From Bacteroidota bacterium (GTDB taxonomy: Bacteria; Bacteroidota; Bacteroidia; Chitinophagales; Chitinophagaceae), in NCBI GenBank assembly GCA_016868775.1, contig VGFT01000001.1:434001-498000 (forward strand): a stretch of 64,000 bases of DNA. Reading direction: 5' to 3'. Below are positions 17,705 to 26,405 of the stretch, in pieces. The position numbers and the translations under genes were made by a program. The notes beneath the pieces were generated by a model. The model ran no database searches, had not been told where the DNA came from, and saw only the letters and a program-made list of their open reading frames with translations. The first letter of the stretch is position 1, and the number at the start of each line of letters is the position of its first letter.

Positions 17705-18274
17705 ATGAAAAAATACCACCTACAACAAACAGCGTTCATTTTATTCTTACTTCTAACGACCGCCTCCTATTCCCAAAGCAATAAAATAAAATATCCCGAA
17801 GCGTCTCCTCGCCAAAACATCTTTATTGAATTAGGAGGAAACGGTGTTGCGTTTAACGCGATGTACGAAAGCCGATTTCACAAGTCATCAGATGGAATGG
17901 GATTTAAAGTAGGACTCGGCGGATTTACCGGATCATACACGAAGGTTTTTACACTTCCGGTTGGGATAAACTGGCTTCTTACAAAAGACAACAAGCACTT
18001 CTTTGAAATGGGCGTAGGGACGACCTTTCTACACTATGAAGACACATATTTTGTGCCCTGCGGAATCCCCACCAGCCACTATCCGGTTGATGTCGCGGGA
18101 CTCACTGTTGACCAAAAAAACTCAGTATTTGGTCACCTTACCCTCGGCTATCGGCGACAACCCAGCGCCGGCGGAATCATGTGGGGAATTGCTGTTACTC
18201 CCCATTTTAATGAGAATGGATTTTGGCCTGTTTGGTTTGGAATAAAATTCGGCTATTCATTTGCGAGAAAATAA
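17705..18274 (+). CDS. Putative outer membrane beta-barrel protein
   Basis: 189 aa with a clear signal peptide (MKKYHLQQTAFILFLLLTTASYSQ). The mature part has alternating strands typical of a small outer membrane barrel (IFIELGGNGVAFNAMYESRF, GFKVGLGGFTGSY, HLTLGYRR, WGIAVTPHFNENG), ending in a barrel-like terminal strand with aromatic residues (FGIKFGYSFARK). No specific family or ligand recognised. It is preceded by the AT-rich island and is convergent with the GT39 gene 4 nt away. Confidence 0.72.
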   Translation: MKKYHLQQTAFILFLLLTTASYSQSNKIKYPEASPRQNIFIELGGNGVAFNAMYESRFHKSSDGMGFKVGLGGFTGSYTKVFTLPVGINWLLTKDNKHFFEMGVGTTFLHYEDTYFVPCGIPTSHYPVDVAGLTVDQKNSVFGHLTLGYRRQPSAGGIMWGIAVTPHFNENGFWPVWFGIKFGYSFARK

Positions 18275-18278
18275 AAAG

Positions 18279-19925
18279 CTACCTCCCTCCCAACTCCACC
18301 AACATTAGGTTTGTGCAAACCCCATCTCTTTTTTTTGGATTCAAAAACGGTAGCGTCAGCTTTGTGATTTCATAATCCAAAACAGAGAACCGGCTTTTCC
18401 AAACGACACCAGTCTGATTTAATTCTCCAATCTGTTTTTTATCCAACAACACGAAACCGGACTTGTCTTTTAGCTCCTCGGCCGAAACCTCCTCCCGCAA
18501 GCTGCGGGCATAGAAATAAAAAGAGGAACTATAACACCCCTTAAGGGAATATATTTTTCCTGGAAGCGCGCGCGCGTCGGACAGCTTTGCCAGCTGGTTT
18601 CCCCCTTGATATAAAAGAAGACGATTATAAAAAGCACCATTTAAGATCCAAAATACAACCAACACGGCGGCAAACAAATGCACCACCCGATCGACTTCCT
18701 CCACTTCGCCCCGCTTCCGAATAGAATAAAAAAGAAAGAAGAAAAAAACAAACAATCCCGCCCAAAACCAAAGCGGCTGTTCTGGAAACCACCAAACTAA
18801 TACCAGCCCGGCCGCCACACCAATCAACAACCACACAAACCAACCCACCCAGCGCGAATAACGAATAAAAGCAGACGAGCGCCGCTGTGCAACCGCCGCC
18901 AGCCACAAGGAAGAAATGGGAAGGATTACGTTTAGATAATGGGGCAGCTTAAAGCTAGAAAAACCAACCAACAACCCGAAGAGGACCAATACCAACAGGG
19001 AGGAACGGGAAACAACCCCCGGGGCGGCAGATTCTTTTTTTCCAAAAAAACAAAAAATACCCAGCAAACTCCAGGGGGCAAATACCCACAAGAAGGTATG
19101 AAAGAAGAAAAATTTATCCCCCCCCGAATCCCCGCCCATCGCTCCTGAATATCTTCCCAAAGATTGTTCCCATAGAATAAAACGAACCCCGTCGATCTGA
19201 TCCCTTCCCCGCACCACCAACTCCGGATGAAGATTATACTGCAAATAATAACAATAAACAACCGGAGAGATAAACAAAAAGAAAAGAAAGACACCAAATA
19301 GCAGCTTCGTGTTTAATAATGGCCCCCAGTTTTTAGAAAAAAAAGAATAAGAAACGGTAAACAGCAGGGGAACCAGCTCGCCCACGTGACCCTTTGTGCA
19401 AAAACCAAGCGCTAACCCCAACGCCGCCCCAAAAACATACCGGATGTGTTGGGTTGACCAATACCCCGCGATCTGCCAAACCGAGATTGCCACACAAGCG
19501 GTTAAGATCGCATCCATCCGAACATCGTTCAGCGACAATAAAAACGAGGCAGACGAGGCGTAAATAATTGCCGCCAAGAGCCCCCCCGCGCGACTGATCA
19601 ATACCCCACCTGCGCGGTACACCGCCCAAATACCAATCAAAGAGAAAAGAAAGGAAGGAAATTTATAAGCAAAGCCCGAAACACCAAAGACTTGATAAGA
19701 GAGCGCAGATAGCCAAAAATGAAGATGGGGCTTGTCCAGGTACGGCCCATCATAATCGACCAGATTTACATAATCACCGGTTAGATACATCCGCAAAGCA
19801 ATGTTTGCGTGGTGGGCTGAATCATTGTCCATAAGCGGAACAAACAGCCCCACACCCACCACCCCCAACCAGGCGGCCACCAACAATCCAATCCACCGAG
19901 TTCCAACCGCGGTCATTTTATTCAT
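18279..19925 (-). CDS. ArnT-like family 39 glycosyltransferase
   Basis: Multi-pass inner membrane glycosyltransferase (GT-C fold, about 548 aa). These enzymes use polyprenyl-phosphate sugars on the periplasmic side. The first periplasmic loop has the acidic motif VPLMDNDSAHHANIALRMY and PYLDKPHLHFWLSA, typical of ArnT/PMT enzymes, followed by about ten or more hydrophobic segments. The listed start is GTG at 19931; ATG at 19925 is preferred because a near -7 element (TTAATTTG, one mismatch) lies 5 nt upstream. The acceptor (lipid A, glycan or protein) is not known. Third-position use is strongly G/T-biased on the coding strand. Confidence 0.85.
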   Translation of the reverse strand: MNKMTAVGTRWIGLLVAAWLGVVGVGLFVPLMDNDSAHHANIALRMYLTGDYVNLVDYDGPYLDKPHLHFWLSALSYQVFGVSGFAYKFPSFLFSLIGIWAVYRAGGVLISRAGGLLAAIIYASSASFLLSLNDVRMDAILTACVAISVWQIAGYWSTQHIRYVFGAALGLALGFCTKGHVGELVPLLFTVSYSFFSKNWGPLLNTKLLFGVFLFFLFISPVVYCYYLQYNLHPELVVRGRDQIDGVRFILWEQSLGRYSGAMGGDSGGDKFFFFHTFLWVFAPWSLLGIFCFFGKKESAAPGVVSRSSLLVLVLFGLLVGFSSFKLPHYLNVILPISSLWLAAVAQRRSSAFIRYSRWVGWFVWLLIGVAAGLVLVWWFPEQPLWFWAGLFVFFFFLFYSIRKRGEVEEVDRVVHLFAAVLVVFWILNGAFYNRLLLYQGGNQLAKLSDARALPGKIYSLKGCYSSSFYFYARSLREEVSAEELKDKSGFVLLDKKQIGELNQTGVVWKSRFSVLDYEITKLTLPFLNPKKRDGVCTNLMLVELGGR

Positions 19926-20070
19926 TGACACAAATTAATCATGTTGGCAAACCAAATTCAAAGGAGCCGGCACCTACGAAAACTAGTTTTAATTCACTCG
20001 CAAACCACCCTGCAAAAAAACAATTAACCAACCACATATCGCAATCTATCTCCTAATAAAAAAAACAAAA

Positions 20071-20363
20071 ATGAAAAAACGCTTCTTTTTGGAATGGTTC
20101 TGTTGTTCTTACTAAACTCTTGTGATGGAGACAATGATATTATTACCTATGCACGAATCAATGTTGTACACGCAAGCCCCGACGCCCCCGGGGTTGATCT
20201 CTTGGCCGACATCGCCGAACGCTTTCTGGTAAAAGGAAAAGAGGCGGCGATCGAGGGCAAGTTGGTCAACCGCTCTTATCAAGATCGCGAAGGCAACAAG
20301 CGCTACTTCACCGAAATACAGGTGAACGAGTTGTTGTTGTTGGGAAGTAAGGTGGCGGATTAA
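20071..20363 (+). pseudogene. Chimeric pseudogene: DUF4397 lipoprotein start joined to an SSB fragment
   Basis: The N-terminal part is a lipoprotein of the DUF4397 type: lipobox LLNSC, then ARINVVHASPDAPGVDLL. From about 20211 the sequence switches to the middle of a single-stranded DNA-binding protein: IAERFLVKGKE, EGKLVNRSYQDREGNKRYF, EIQVNELLLLG. The N-terminal OB strands and the acidic SSB tail are absent. The start is also damaged: ATG at 20071 reads into a stop after 14 codons, but one more A in the A6 run (20074-20079) would give MKKTLLFGMVLLF in frame with the listed ORF. A secreted SSB makes no sense, so this is a broken or misassembled locus. Confidence 0.75.
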
Positions 20364-20376
20364 TGCGCGAGCGCGT

Positions 20377-20404
20377 AAAGGGGGTCGGCATGCAGGCCCT
20401 CTTT
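20377..20404 (+). terminator. Terminator after the SSB fragment
   Basis: AAAGGGGGTC pairs with GGCCCTCTTT with two G-U pairs, giving a 10-bp stem and an 8-nt loop, followed by ATTTGTT. It fits a terminator of the ancestral ssb end and also lies just past the mnmG 3' end. Confidence 0.6.
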
Positions 20405-20410
20405 ATTTGT

Positions 20411-22273
20411 TCATCGTCCCATGTAAACCATTAATATTTGTACATCGCAGGGATTGATGCCCGAAATGCGACTGGCTTGCCCGAGTGTACGCGGACGAAC
20501 ACGCTCTAATTTCTCGCGCGCCTCATTTCCAAGCGAAGCAATGCGCGCGTAGTCGAAACGTTCAGGAATCTCCAAAGATTCCATTTGCGCCATTCGGGAA
20601 ACCAACTCCCGCTCTTTATCTAGATAAACCTGATACTTAATTTGTATACCCGCCTGCTCGATGGATTCATCCTCGTGATGCCCCAACAGCGTTTTTAATT
20701 TCGGACTTGATTCGATCAAGTCTTTCAATTCCACATCCGGGCGCAACACAATTCGGGCGGCCTTCAGTTTTTCGGATACAGGCGCAGACCCTAATCCGAT
20801 TAACCAACCATTAATCTCTGCCGGCTCCATCGAAGTGTTTTGTAACACCTCTTTAATTTCTGCAACCGAAATTTTTTTCTTTTCAACCCGATCCATTCGC
20901 GCTTGATCTGCCAAACCAAAGCGGTGGCTCATCTCGGTTAATCTTAAATCTGCATTGTCTTGCCGCAACAACGTTCGATACTCTGCGCGCGAGGTGAACA
21001 TACGATAGGGCTCTTTTGTGCCCTTGCTGATCAGGTCGTCGATCAGCACCCCGATATAAGCATCACTCCTCTTTAAAATAATGGGACCCTCCTGTTTTGA
21101 TTTGCGATGTGCGTTGATGCCCGCCATTAATCCCTGGCAGGCCGCCTCCTCATATCCGGTGGTCCCATTGATCTGTCCCGCAAAGAAGAGATTTCTTAAC
21201 CCCCTGGTTTCCAACGAGTAATCAAGTTGCGTGGGCGGAAAATAGTCGTATTCAATTGCATATCCCGGACGAAACATCCGAACATTTTCAAACCCGGGAA
21301 TCTTCTTCAAAGCCGCATACTGCACCTCTTCGGGCAGAGACGTAGAAAATCCGTTTACATAGATCTCCACCGTATTCCACCCCTCCGGCTCAATGAAAAG
21401 CTGGTGCCGGTCGCGGTCGGCAAAACGATTGATCTTGTCCTCTATACTAGGACAATATCTCGGTCCCACCCCATCGATTCGCCCAGCAAACATAGGACTC
21501 CTATCAAAACCGGTTTTTAGGATATCGTGTACGCCCGAATCGGTGTAAGCGATCCAACAACTTCGCTGTTCTTTAGGCTTCGGCACATCCATAAAAGAGA
21601 ATCCAAACAACTGATTATCACCCGGTTGTTCTTCCAATTTTGAATAATCCAGGCTCCTTCCATCGATTCGGGGCGGGGTGCCCGTCTTCAACCGATCACT
21701 CTCAAATCCCAACCCCACCAGCTGCTCCGTAATACCCGAAGCTGCCCGCTCTGCCATCCGACCACCCCCAAAATTCTTCTCTCCAATGTGTACCACACCA
21801 TTTAAAAATGTGCCGTTCGTCAATACCACCGCATCCGCCAACACCTCATGCCCCATTCCCGTAACCACCCCCATGCACCTGCCATCCCTCACAACCAAAC
21901 CCCTGACCATATCCTGGTAGAAATCGAGATCGGGCGTTTGCTCCAACAACTCCCGCCATTTTTGAGCAAAAAGCATTCGGTCGTTCTGCGCACGCGGACT
22001 CCACATGGCCGGACCCTTACTTCGGTTCAACATCCTGAACTGTATCATCGAAAGATCAGTGACAATCCCCGAATACCCACCCATTGCGTCTATCTCCCTC
22101 AAAATCTGTCCCTTAGCAATCCCCCCCATAGCCGGATTACAGCTCATCTGGGCAATGGTCTGCATGTTCATCGTGATCAAAAGGGTCTTTGACCCCAAAT
22201 TAGCCGCCGCCGCCGCCGCTTCACAGCCAGCATGACCTGCACCAACCACAATTACATTGTATCTGGGAAACAT
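20411..22273 (-). CDS. mnmG: tRNA uridine-5-carboxymethylaminomethyl modification enzyme, FAD subunit
   Basis: MnmG (GidA) works with MnmE to install the 5-carboxymethylaminomethyl group at wobble U34 of several tRNAs, using FAD, NADH and methylene-THF. The FAD-binding motif VVGAGHAGCEAAAAAA is at the N-terminus, and the family signatures MSCNPAMGGIAKG, SKGPAMWSPRAQND and GQINGTTGYEEAACQG are all present. The ORF track starts 8 codons earlier at 22297; I prefer ATG at 22273 (MFPRYNVIVVGAG), matching the family N-terminus and lying 4 nt after a perfect TAnnTTTG. mnmE is not in the window. Confidence 0.97.
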   Translation of the reverse strand: MFPRYNVIVVGAGHAGCEAAAAAANLGSKTLLITMNMQTIAQMSCNPAMGGIAKGQILREIDAMGGYSGIVTDLSMIQFRMLNRSKGPAMWSPRAQNDRMLFAQKWRELLEQTPDLDFYQDMVRGLVVRDGRCMGVVTGMGHEVLADAVVLTNGTFLNGVVHIGEKNFGGGRMAERAASGITEQLVGLGFESDRLKTGTPPRIDGRSLDYSKLEEQPGDNQLFGFSFMDVPKPKEQRSCWIAYTDSGVHDILKTGFDRSPMFAGRIDGVGPRYCPSIEDKINRFADRDRHQLFIEPEGWNTVEIYVNGFSTSLPEEVQYAALKKIPGFENVRMFRPGYAIEYDYFPPTQLDYSLETRGLRNLFFAGQINGTTGYEEAACQGLMAGINAHRKSKQEGPIILKRSDAYIGVLIDDLISKGTKEPYRMFTSRAEYRTLLRQDNADLRLTEMSHRFGLADQARMDRVEKKKISVAEIKEVLQNTSMEPAEINGWLIGLGSAPVSEKLKAARIVLRPDVELKDLIESSPKLKTLLGHHEDESIEQAGIQIKYQVYLDKERELVSRMAQMESLEIPERFDYARIASLGNEAREKLERVRPRTLGQASRISGINPCDVQILMVYMGR

Positions 22274-22277
22274 TACG

Positions 22278-22285
22278 CAAATATA
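22278..22285 (-). promoter_or_regulatory. TAnnTTTG -7 element of mnmG
   Basis: CAAATATA on the plus strand reads TATATTTG on the minus strand, a perfect -7 consensus. It ends 4 nt before the mnmG ATG, which implies a leaderless or nearly leaderless mRNA and supports the 22273 start. Confidence 0.6.
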
Positions 22286-22375
22286 GTTGAGCCCCATCCG
22301 CTAACGCTTCGGCGGACAAAGGGATGAGCAGGTGATCGTTGCGGAGGTTATTGATTTTTGGAGTGGGGATTAATG

Positions 22376-22391
22376 TGTTTCACGTGAAACG
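22376..22391. promoter_or_regulatory. parS-like centromere site 1
   Basis: TGTTTCACGTGAAACG matches the bacterial chromosomal ParB-binding consensus TGTTTCACGTGAAACA at 15 of 16 positions, including the full palindromic core GTTTCACGTGAAAC. It lies 102 bp upstream of mnmG, a gene that is often origin-linked. Confidence 0.85.
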
Positions 22392-22413
22392 TCAAATCCT
22401 CCAAAAGGCTAAA

Positions 22414-22429
22414 CGTTCCACGTGAAACG
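22414..22429. promoter_or_regulatory. parS-like centromere site 2
   Basis: CGTTCCACGTGAAACG has the core GTTCCACGTGAAAC, which fits the degenerate consensus TGTTNCACGTGAAACA apart from the two outer bases. It is 38 bp from site 1, start to start. Two adjacent sites make a chance palindrome unlikely. No parA/parB gene is in the window. Confidence 0.8.
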
Positions 22430-22522
22430 CCCTCTTTTTTAAACGAAACAACTCCTATCAATAAACCCTCAACCCCTAAACCGTCCATCGCTCTCTCGCC
22501 GAAGCGTTAGCTAAGGGGGCAT

Positions 22523-22966
22523 TCAACGCTGAGCCGATTTTTCAACCGCCCTCAGGTATTGTTTCTCCTTCTCACGCATGACCAAGATCTCAGCCCTGGT
22601 CTTATCGCCATACCCGCAAAGATGAAGGGCGCCGTGTAGGATGACGCGGTGGAGTTCGGATTTTAGTGTGGTTTTATGGGTTTTGGCGTTCTCACGCACG
22701 CGTTCTAGGCTTATATAGATTTCTGCACAGAGGCGGTTAGACCCGGACAGGTCGAATGTGATGATGTCGGTATAATAGTCGTGCTTGAGGAATTGTCGGT
22801 TAATTTCCAGAAGTCTTTTATCGGAGCAGAAGATATAATTAATGGATTCGATTCGTTTCCCCTCCTTCTTAAACAGGGAGAGCAGAATCTTTTTGAGTTG
22901 GGTTCGATCCCTTAAGCTAACTGACTTATTCTCAAAGAAGAACCGAATTGTGTGGGAGGCCGGCAT
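22523..22966 (-). CDS. ybeY: Endoribonuclease YbeY (16S rRNA maturation)
   Basis: Small metal-dependent endoribonuclease needed for 16S rRNA 3' processing and ribosome quality control. The motif HRVILHGALHLCGYGDK carries the first two zinc-binding histidines; the third position reads GYGDK instead of GYDH, a form I recall from other Bacteroidota YbeY proteins. The ORF opens at 23128, but the family N-terminus is MPASHTIRFFFENKSVSL at 22966; a near -7 element (GATTTTTG, one mismatch) lies 5 nt upstream, and the longer version would overlap feoA. The gene is divergent from feoA. Confidence 0.92.
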   Translation of the reverse strand: MPASHTIRFFFENKSVSLRDRTQLKKILLSLFKKEGKRIESINYIFCSDKRLLEINRQFLKHDYYTDIITFDLSGSNRLCAEIYISLERVRENAKTHKTTLKSELHRVILHGALHLCGYGDKTRAEILVMREKEKQYLRAVEKSAQR

Positions 22967-23006
22967 TATTTCAAAAATCGTAAAGAAAAGCGGACCGTCA
23001 AGGGTG

Positions 23007-23014
23007 TAGATTTG
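23007..23014 (+). promoter_or_regulatory. TAnnTTTG -7 element of feoA
   Basis: TAGATTTG is a perfect -7 consensus that ends 4 nt before the GTG start of the FeoA-like gene. It supports the unusual GTG start and a leaderless transcript. Confidence 0.55.
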
Positions 23015-23018
23015 CGGG

Positions 23019-23243
23019 GTGAAATTATCTGAATTAAAACCAGGCCAGGAGGCCGTGATTTTGGCATTCAGCGGAGAGGAGGTTTCCATCAAATTAATGG
23101 AGATGGGTTTGGTGCCCGGGGAAACCATTTTACTGGAGCAGGTTGCGCCGATGGGGGATCCGATCTCGGTGAATGTTTCGGGCTATCACCTAAGCCTTCG
23201 AAAGAGCGAGGCGGATCAAATTGTTGTTGATGTAAAACACTGA
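23019..23243 (+). CDS. feoA: FeoA family protein
   Basis: 74-residue SH3-like FeoA domain protein, thought to modulate the FeoB ferrous iron transporter. Typical pattern: KLSELKPGQEAVILAF, then KLMEMGLVPGETILLEQVAPMGDPISV and a C-terminal LSLRKSEADQIVV. It starts with GTG; no ATG is available upstream of the conserved N-terminus. Unlike the usual feoAB operon, feoB is about 5.7 kb away on the other strand (28954-31065). nadD follows after 18 nt. Confidence 0.93.
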   Translation: MKLSELKPGQEAVILAFSGEEVSIKLMEMGLVPGETILLEQVAPMGDPISVNVSGYHLSLRKSEADQIVVDVKH

Positions 23244-23261
23244 TGGTCAAATTTTTATAAA

Positions 23262-23834
23262 ATGAAGGTCGGACTTTTCTTTGGTTCTTTCAATCCCATC
23301 CATATTGGTCATTTGATCATTGCCAACCATTTTTTGAACGAGACGGATTTGGACAGGGCGTGGATGGTGATAAGTCCACACAACCCACTTAAGGCGGAGC
23401 AATCGCTATTGAACGAGTATGATCGGCTGCATTTGGTTCGTTTGGCAACAGAGAACGATAATCGGATTCGGGTGTCGGATATAGAGTTTTCCTTATCTCG
23501 TCCCTCGTACACATCTGATACGCTGGTTCATTTGCAGGAAAAATATCCAACACATGAATGGGCGATCATTATGGGTGCAGATAGTTTTCAAAACATTCAT
23601 CGCTGGAAGAATTATACGTTCATCACCAAGCATTTTCCGATCTATCTATATGACCGCCCGGGCCACACCATAGAGGAAACGCACGGGGCGAACATTAAAA
23701 GACTGGAGGCGCCGCAACTTCCAATATCTGCCACCCAGATACGAGCCTTGTTGCGAGCCGGCAAATCAATTCGCTATTTGGTTCCCGACAAGGTCTTGGA
23801 AGAGATTGAACGCGGGGGGTATTACAAAAAATAG
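23262..23834 (+). CDS. nadD: Nicotinate-nucleotide adenylyltransferase
   Basis: Transfers AMP from ATP to nicotinate mononucleotide in NAD synthesis. The nucleotidyltransferase signature [15 protein letters not shown] is at residues 8-22, and the second one, [11 protein letters not shown], is near residue 153, as expected. The length of 190 aa is standard. Its 3' end overlaps the convergent chromate transporter gene by 13 nt. Confidence 0.96.
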   Translation: MKVGLFFGSFNPIHIGHLIIANHFLNETDLDRAWMVISPHNPLKAEQSLLNEYDRLHLVRLATENDNRIRVSDIEFSLSRPSYTSDTLVHLQEKYPTHEWAIIMGADSFQNIHRWKNYTFITKHFPIYLYDRPGHTIEETHGANIKRLEAPQLPISATQIRALLRAGKSIRYLVPDKVLEEIERGGYYKK

Positions 23835-25051
23835 CCCAAGGCCAAACACGCCCCCACCAAAACGGGGGCCGGAATTTTGGTAAACTGAAGTAAGCCCACC
23901 GTAGCAACAAAAACCAGCAGGGGACATTGTTGAATGTTGGTGGGCGGCCCCACGACATCCTTCAAAATAAAAAATAGGGATCCGACCAACACGCCCATCA
24001 CCACAGCGTTGACCCCTTCAATGGATTGATAGATCACGGCATATTTTTTCAGGTTGTGCCAAAGGGGATAAAAAAATAAAACCAGCAATGCGCTGGGAAG
24101 GAAGATGGCAATCATTCCGATAATACATCCGAGCAGTTGCCAGAGGACCCCCTCCGATTTCATGGCCATTCCACCGGTGAATGCACCGATGGAAAAAACG
24201 GGACCGGGAACGGCGCGCACCATCCCCATGCCCACCAGCATATCTTTTTGATCGATGCGGATGGCTCCGGGATTGTTTTCTTGGACACGACTTGGACGAA
24301 TGCTCCATTGCTCATACATGAGTGGAAGCAGGACTTGCCCTCCTCCAAAAACCAGACTTCCCATTCGATAGGTGTTCTCGAAAAGATTAATGGGTTTTCT
24401 GTCGGGCCAATCTTGTTTTCGAGAGAGCTCACTAAAAAATCCTGCCAACAAAAAAAGAATTCCAAACAACCAAAAATTCCACCAGCGGATGGTTTTGGGT
24501 TTGTCGCTTTGTTGCGGAATTCGTTTGTTGTTGAAGTTGGTGACGATGCCACCGGCGACCATTAGAACCGGGATCATCCAGGGGCTTCCGAAAAACCAAA
24601 AGCAGATCACTTCGGAAACGAAAAAGATGATCCAGGTGATCGTGTTCTTGATGGCTAATGGAAAAAGCTGAAGGGCCGCATATCCCAAAAATCCGGCAGC
24701 CATCGGAGCCACATATTCGAAAGAAGAATGTCCGATCCCCCAACCTCGATCGATCAGAAAGGTTAATCCCCCCATCAACAAGCAGGCGGGAAAAATCCAG
24801 ACCAACAGGGTTAGCACCGCCAGGGGCACCCCGCCTCTTTTGTACCCGATCAGGGTGAGGGTTTGAGTGGAGGAGGCGCCCGGAAGCAATTGGCAGAAAG
24901 AGTTGTAGTCCATCAACTCCTCTTCGGTCACATAGGGACGGTTGCGGACAAACCGCCGAAGCATCAATCCCAGATGGGCCTGGGGACCACCAAAGGCTGT
25001 GAGGCTATGCCAGGCCACGGACCGCAAAAAGGGGATGTGCCGAAGGAACAT
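23822..25051 (-). CDS. chrA: Chromate transporter family protein (ChrA)
   Basis: Inner membrane transporter of the CHR family (409 aa, about ten or more membrane segments), the long two-domain type. The N-terminal domain carries [11 protein letters not shown] and [21 protein letters not shown]; the second domain has [13 protein letters not shown] and [16 protein letters not shown]. These repeats match the FGGP/LPGP motifs of both CHR halves. Family members export chromate and some take up other anions, so the real substrate is not proven. No chrB-type regulator is next to it. Confidence 0.93.
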   Translation of the reverse strand: MFLRHIPFLRSVAWHSLTAFGGPQAHLGLMLRRFVRNRPYVTEEELMDYNSFCQLLPGASSTQTLTLIGYKRGGVPLAVLTLLVWIFPACLLMGGLTFLIDRGWGIGHSSFEYVAPMAAGFLGYAALQLFPLAIKNTITWIIFFVSEVICFWFFGSPWMIPVLMVAGGIVTNFNNKRIPQQSDKPKTIRWWNFWLFGILFLLAGFFSELSRKQDWPDRKPINLFENTYRMGSLVFGGGQVLLPLMYEQWSIRPSRVQENNPGAIRIDQKDMLVGMGMVRAVPGPVFSIGAFTGGMAMKSEGVLWQLLGCIIGMIAIFLPSALLVLFFYPLWHNLKKYAVIYQSIEGVNAVVMGVLVGSLFFILKDVVGPPTNIQQCPLLVFVATVGLLQFTKIPAPVLVGACLALGYFL

Positions 25052-25099
25052 TTTTAAATATAGCGGAAAAACAAAGTATTTTGAGCCAAATCTACATCT

Positions 25100-26404
25100 A
25101 TGCGTGGCGGATACATCCTTTTATTGTTATTCTGTTTCTCCTCTTTTGTAAGTGGACAGGATAAAAAAGAACAGCTTCGTCAACGGGTGTTTCAAAAAGT
25201 AGAGGCCGTGATTCCAAGGGCTAATGCCTGGAGAGAAGACATTCACCAAAACCCCGAGTTGGGTAACCGCGAGTTTCGAACCTCCAAACTGATTGCTGCC
25301 CACCTTCGGTCGTTGGGCATGGAGGTGCATGAGGGAATTGCCTTTACGGGCGTGGTTGGTTTGCTGAAGGGTGCAAAACCTGGTCCCTGTATTGCCCTTC
25401 GGGCCGACATGGACGCCTTACCGGTAACCGAGCGCGTGAATATTCCTTTCGCATCCAAGGCGCGCACCACGTACAACGGACAAGAAGTAGGGGTTATGCA
25501 CGCCTGTGGTCACGACGCACACGTGGCCATGCTGATGGCCACGGCAGAAGTATTTTCTTCTTTTAAAGCGGAGCTCTCCGGATCGGTAAAATTTATTTTC
25601 CAACCGGCAGAGGAGGGCCCTCCCGAGGGCGAAGAGGGGGGTGCATCCCTAATGGTGAAGCAAGGAGTAATGGAAAACCCCAAAGTAGATATGACCTTTG
25701 GTTTTCATATTGAGTCAGACATTGAGGCGGGGGAGATTCATTATAAACCCGGCGCCTTCATGGCCGCGGCAGATTGGTTTTCCACTTTGGTGAGAGGAAA
25801 GGGAAGCCACGGCTCACAGCCCTGGAAGGGGATTGATCCGGTACAGGTTTCAGCACAAATAATCGATGGGCTTCAAGCCATTGTTAGCCGACAGTCGGAA
25901 TTGACAAAAGCCCCGGTGGTCATAACCGTTGGAAAAATTAATGGGGGCGTTCGGCAAAACATTATTCCCGAAACCTGCCAGATGGCGGGCACCATCCGAA
26001 CGCTGGATGCTGACATGCAAAAAGAGGTTCACGAGAAGATCAAACACACGGCGAAATATATTGCCGAAGCCTCGGGCGCAACAGCAGAGGTTACCATTGA
26101 AACCAAGGCGCTGGTCACCTACAACGACCCCGACCTACTAAAAAAGGTTTTGCCCTCGCTGGAAAAAGCAGCCGGAGCCGACCGAGTGAAGCCGCGCGAA
26201 TGGGTTACCGGCGCAGAGGATTTTTCCTATTATGGAACAAAGGCCCCCGCAGTTTTTTTATATCTGGGAGGAATGCCAAAGGGAAACGACCCAAACAAGG
26301 CACCCCCTCACCACACAGCCGATTTTTATATTGATAACAGCGGAATGCCAACCGGTATTCGGGCATTTTGTAGTTTGGTGTTGGATATGATGCAAACCAA
26401 GTAA
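25100..26404 (+). CDS. Exported M20 family amidohydrolase
   Basis: Zinc-dependent aminoacylase/carboxypeptidase of the M20D group (434 aa; hippurate hydrolase or N-acyl-amino-acid amidohydrolase type). A signal peptide ([20 protein letters not shown]) places it in the periplasm. Metal ligands are visible in [37 protein letters not shown] and the C-terminal [11 protein letters not shown]. The lid domain contains [16 protein letters not shown]. It is followed after 1 nt by the beta-lactamase-fold hydrolase, so the two form an operon that may process peptides or acyl amino acids in the periplasm. Confidence 0.92.
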   Translation: MRGGYILLLLFCFSSFVSGQDKKEQLRQRVFQKVEAVIPRANAWREDIHQNPELGNREFRTSKLIAAHLRSLGMEVHEGIAFTGVVGLLKGAKPGPCIALRADMDALPVTERVNIPFASKARTTYNGQEVGVMHACGHDAHVAMLMATAEVFSSFKAELSGSVKFIFQPAEEGPPEGEEGGASLMVKQGVMENPKVDMTFGFHIESDIEAGEIHYKPGAFMAAADWFSTLVRGKGSHGSQPWKGIDPVQVSAQIIDGLQAIVSRQSELTKAPVVITVGKINGGVRQNIIPETCQMAGTIRTLDADMQKEVHEKIKHTAKYIAEASGATAEVTIETKALVTYNDPDLLKKVLPSLEKAAGADRVKPREWVTGAEDFSYYGTKAPAVFLYLGGMPKGNDPNKAPPHHTADFYIDNSGMPTGIRAFCSLVLDMMQTK

Positions 26405-26405
26405 T

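Larger units (their letters stand above)
22300..22511. repeat. 15-bp inverted repeat flanking the parS pair
   Basis: GCTAACGCTTCGGCG at 22300-22314 and its exact reverse complement CGCCGAAGCGTTAGC at 22497-22511 enclose 182 bp that contain both parS-like sites. The repeat core (CGCCGAAGC-TTAGC) resembles another short intergenic repeat at 53149-53166, so it may belong to a dispersed repeat family rather than being part of the segregation locus. Confidence 0.7.

Noticed and set aside
22274-22297. Extended N-terminus of MnmG
   Set aside because: The extra 8 codons overlap the -7 element; family N-terminus begins at MFPRYNVIVVGAG.
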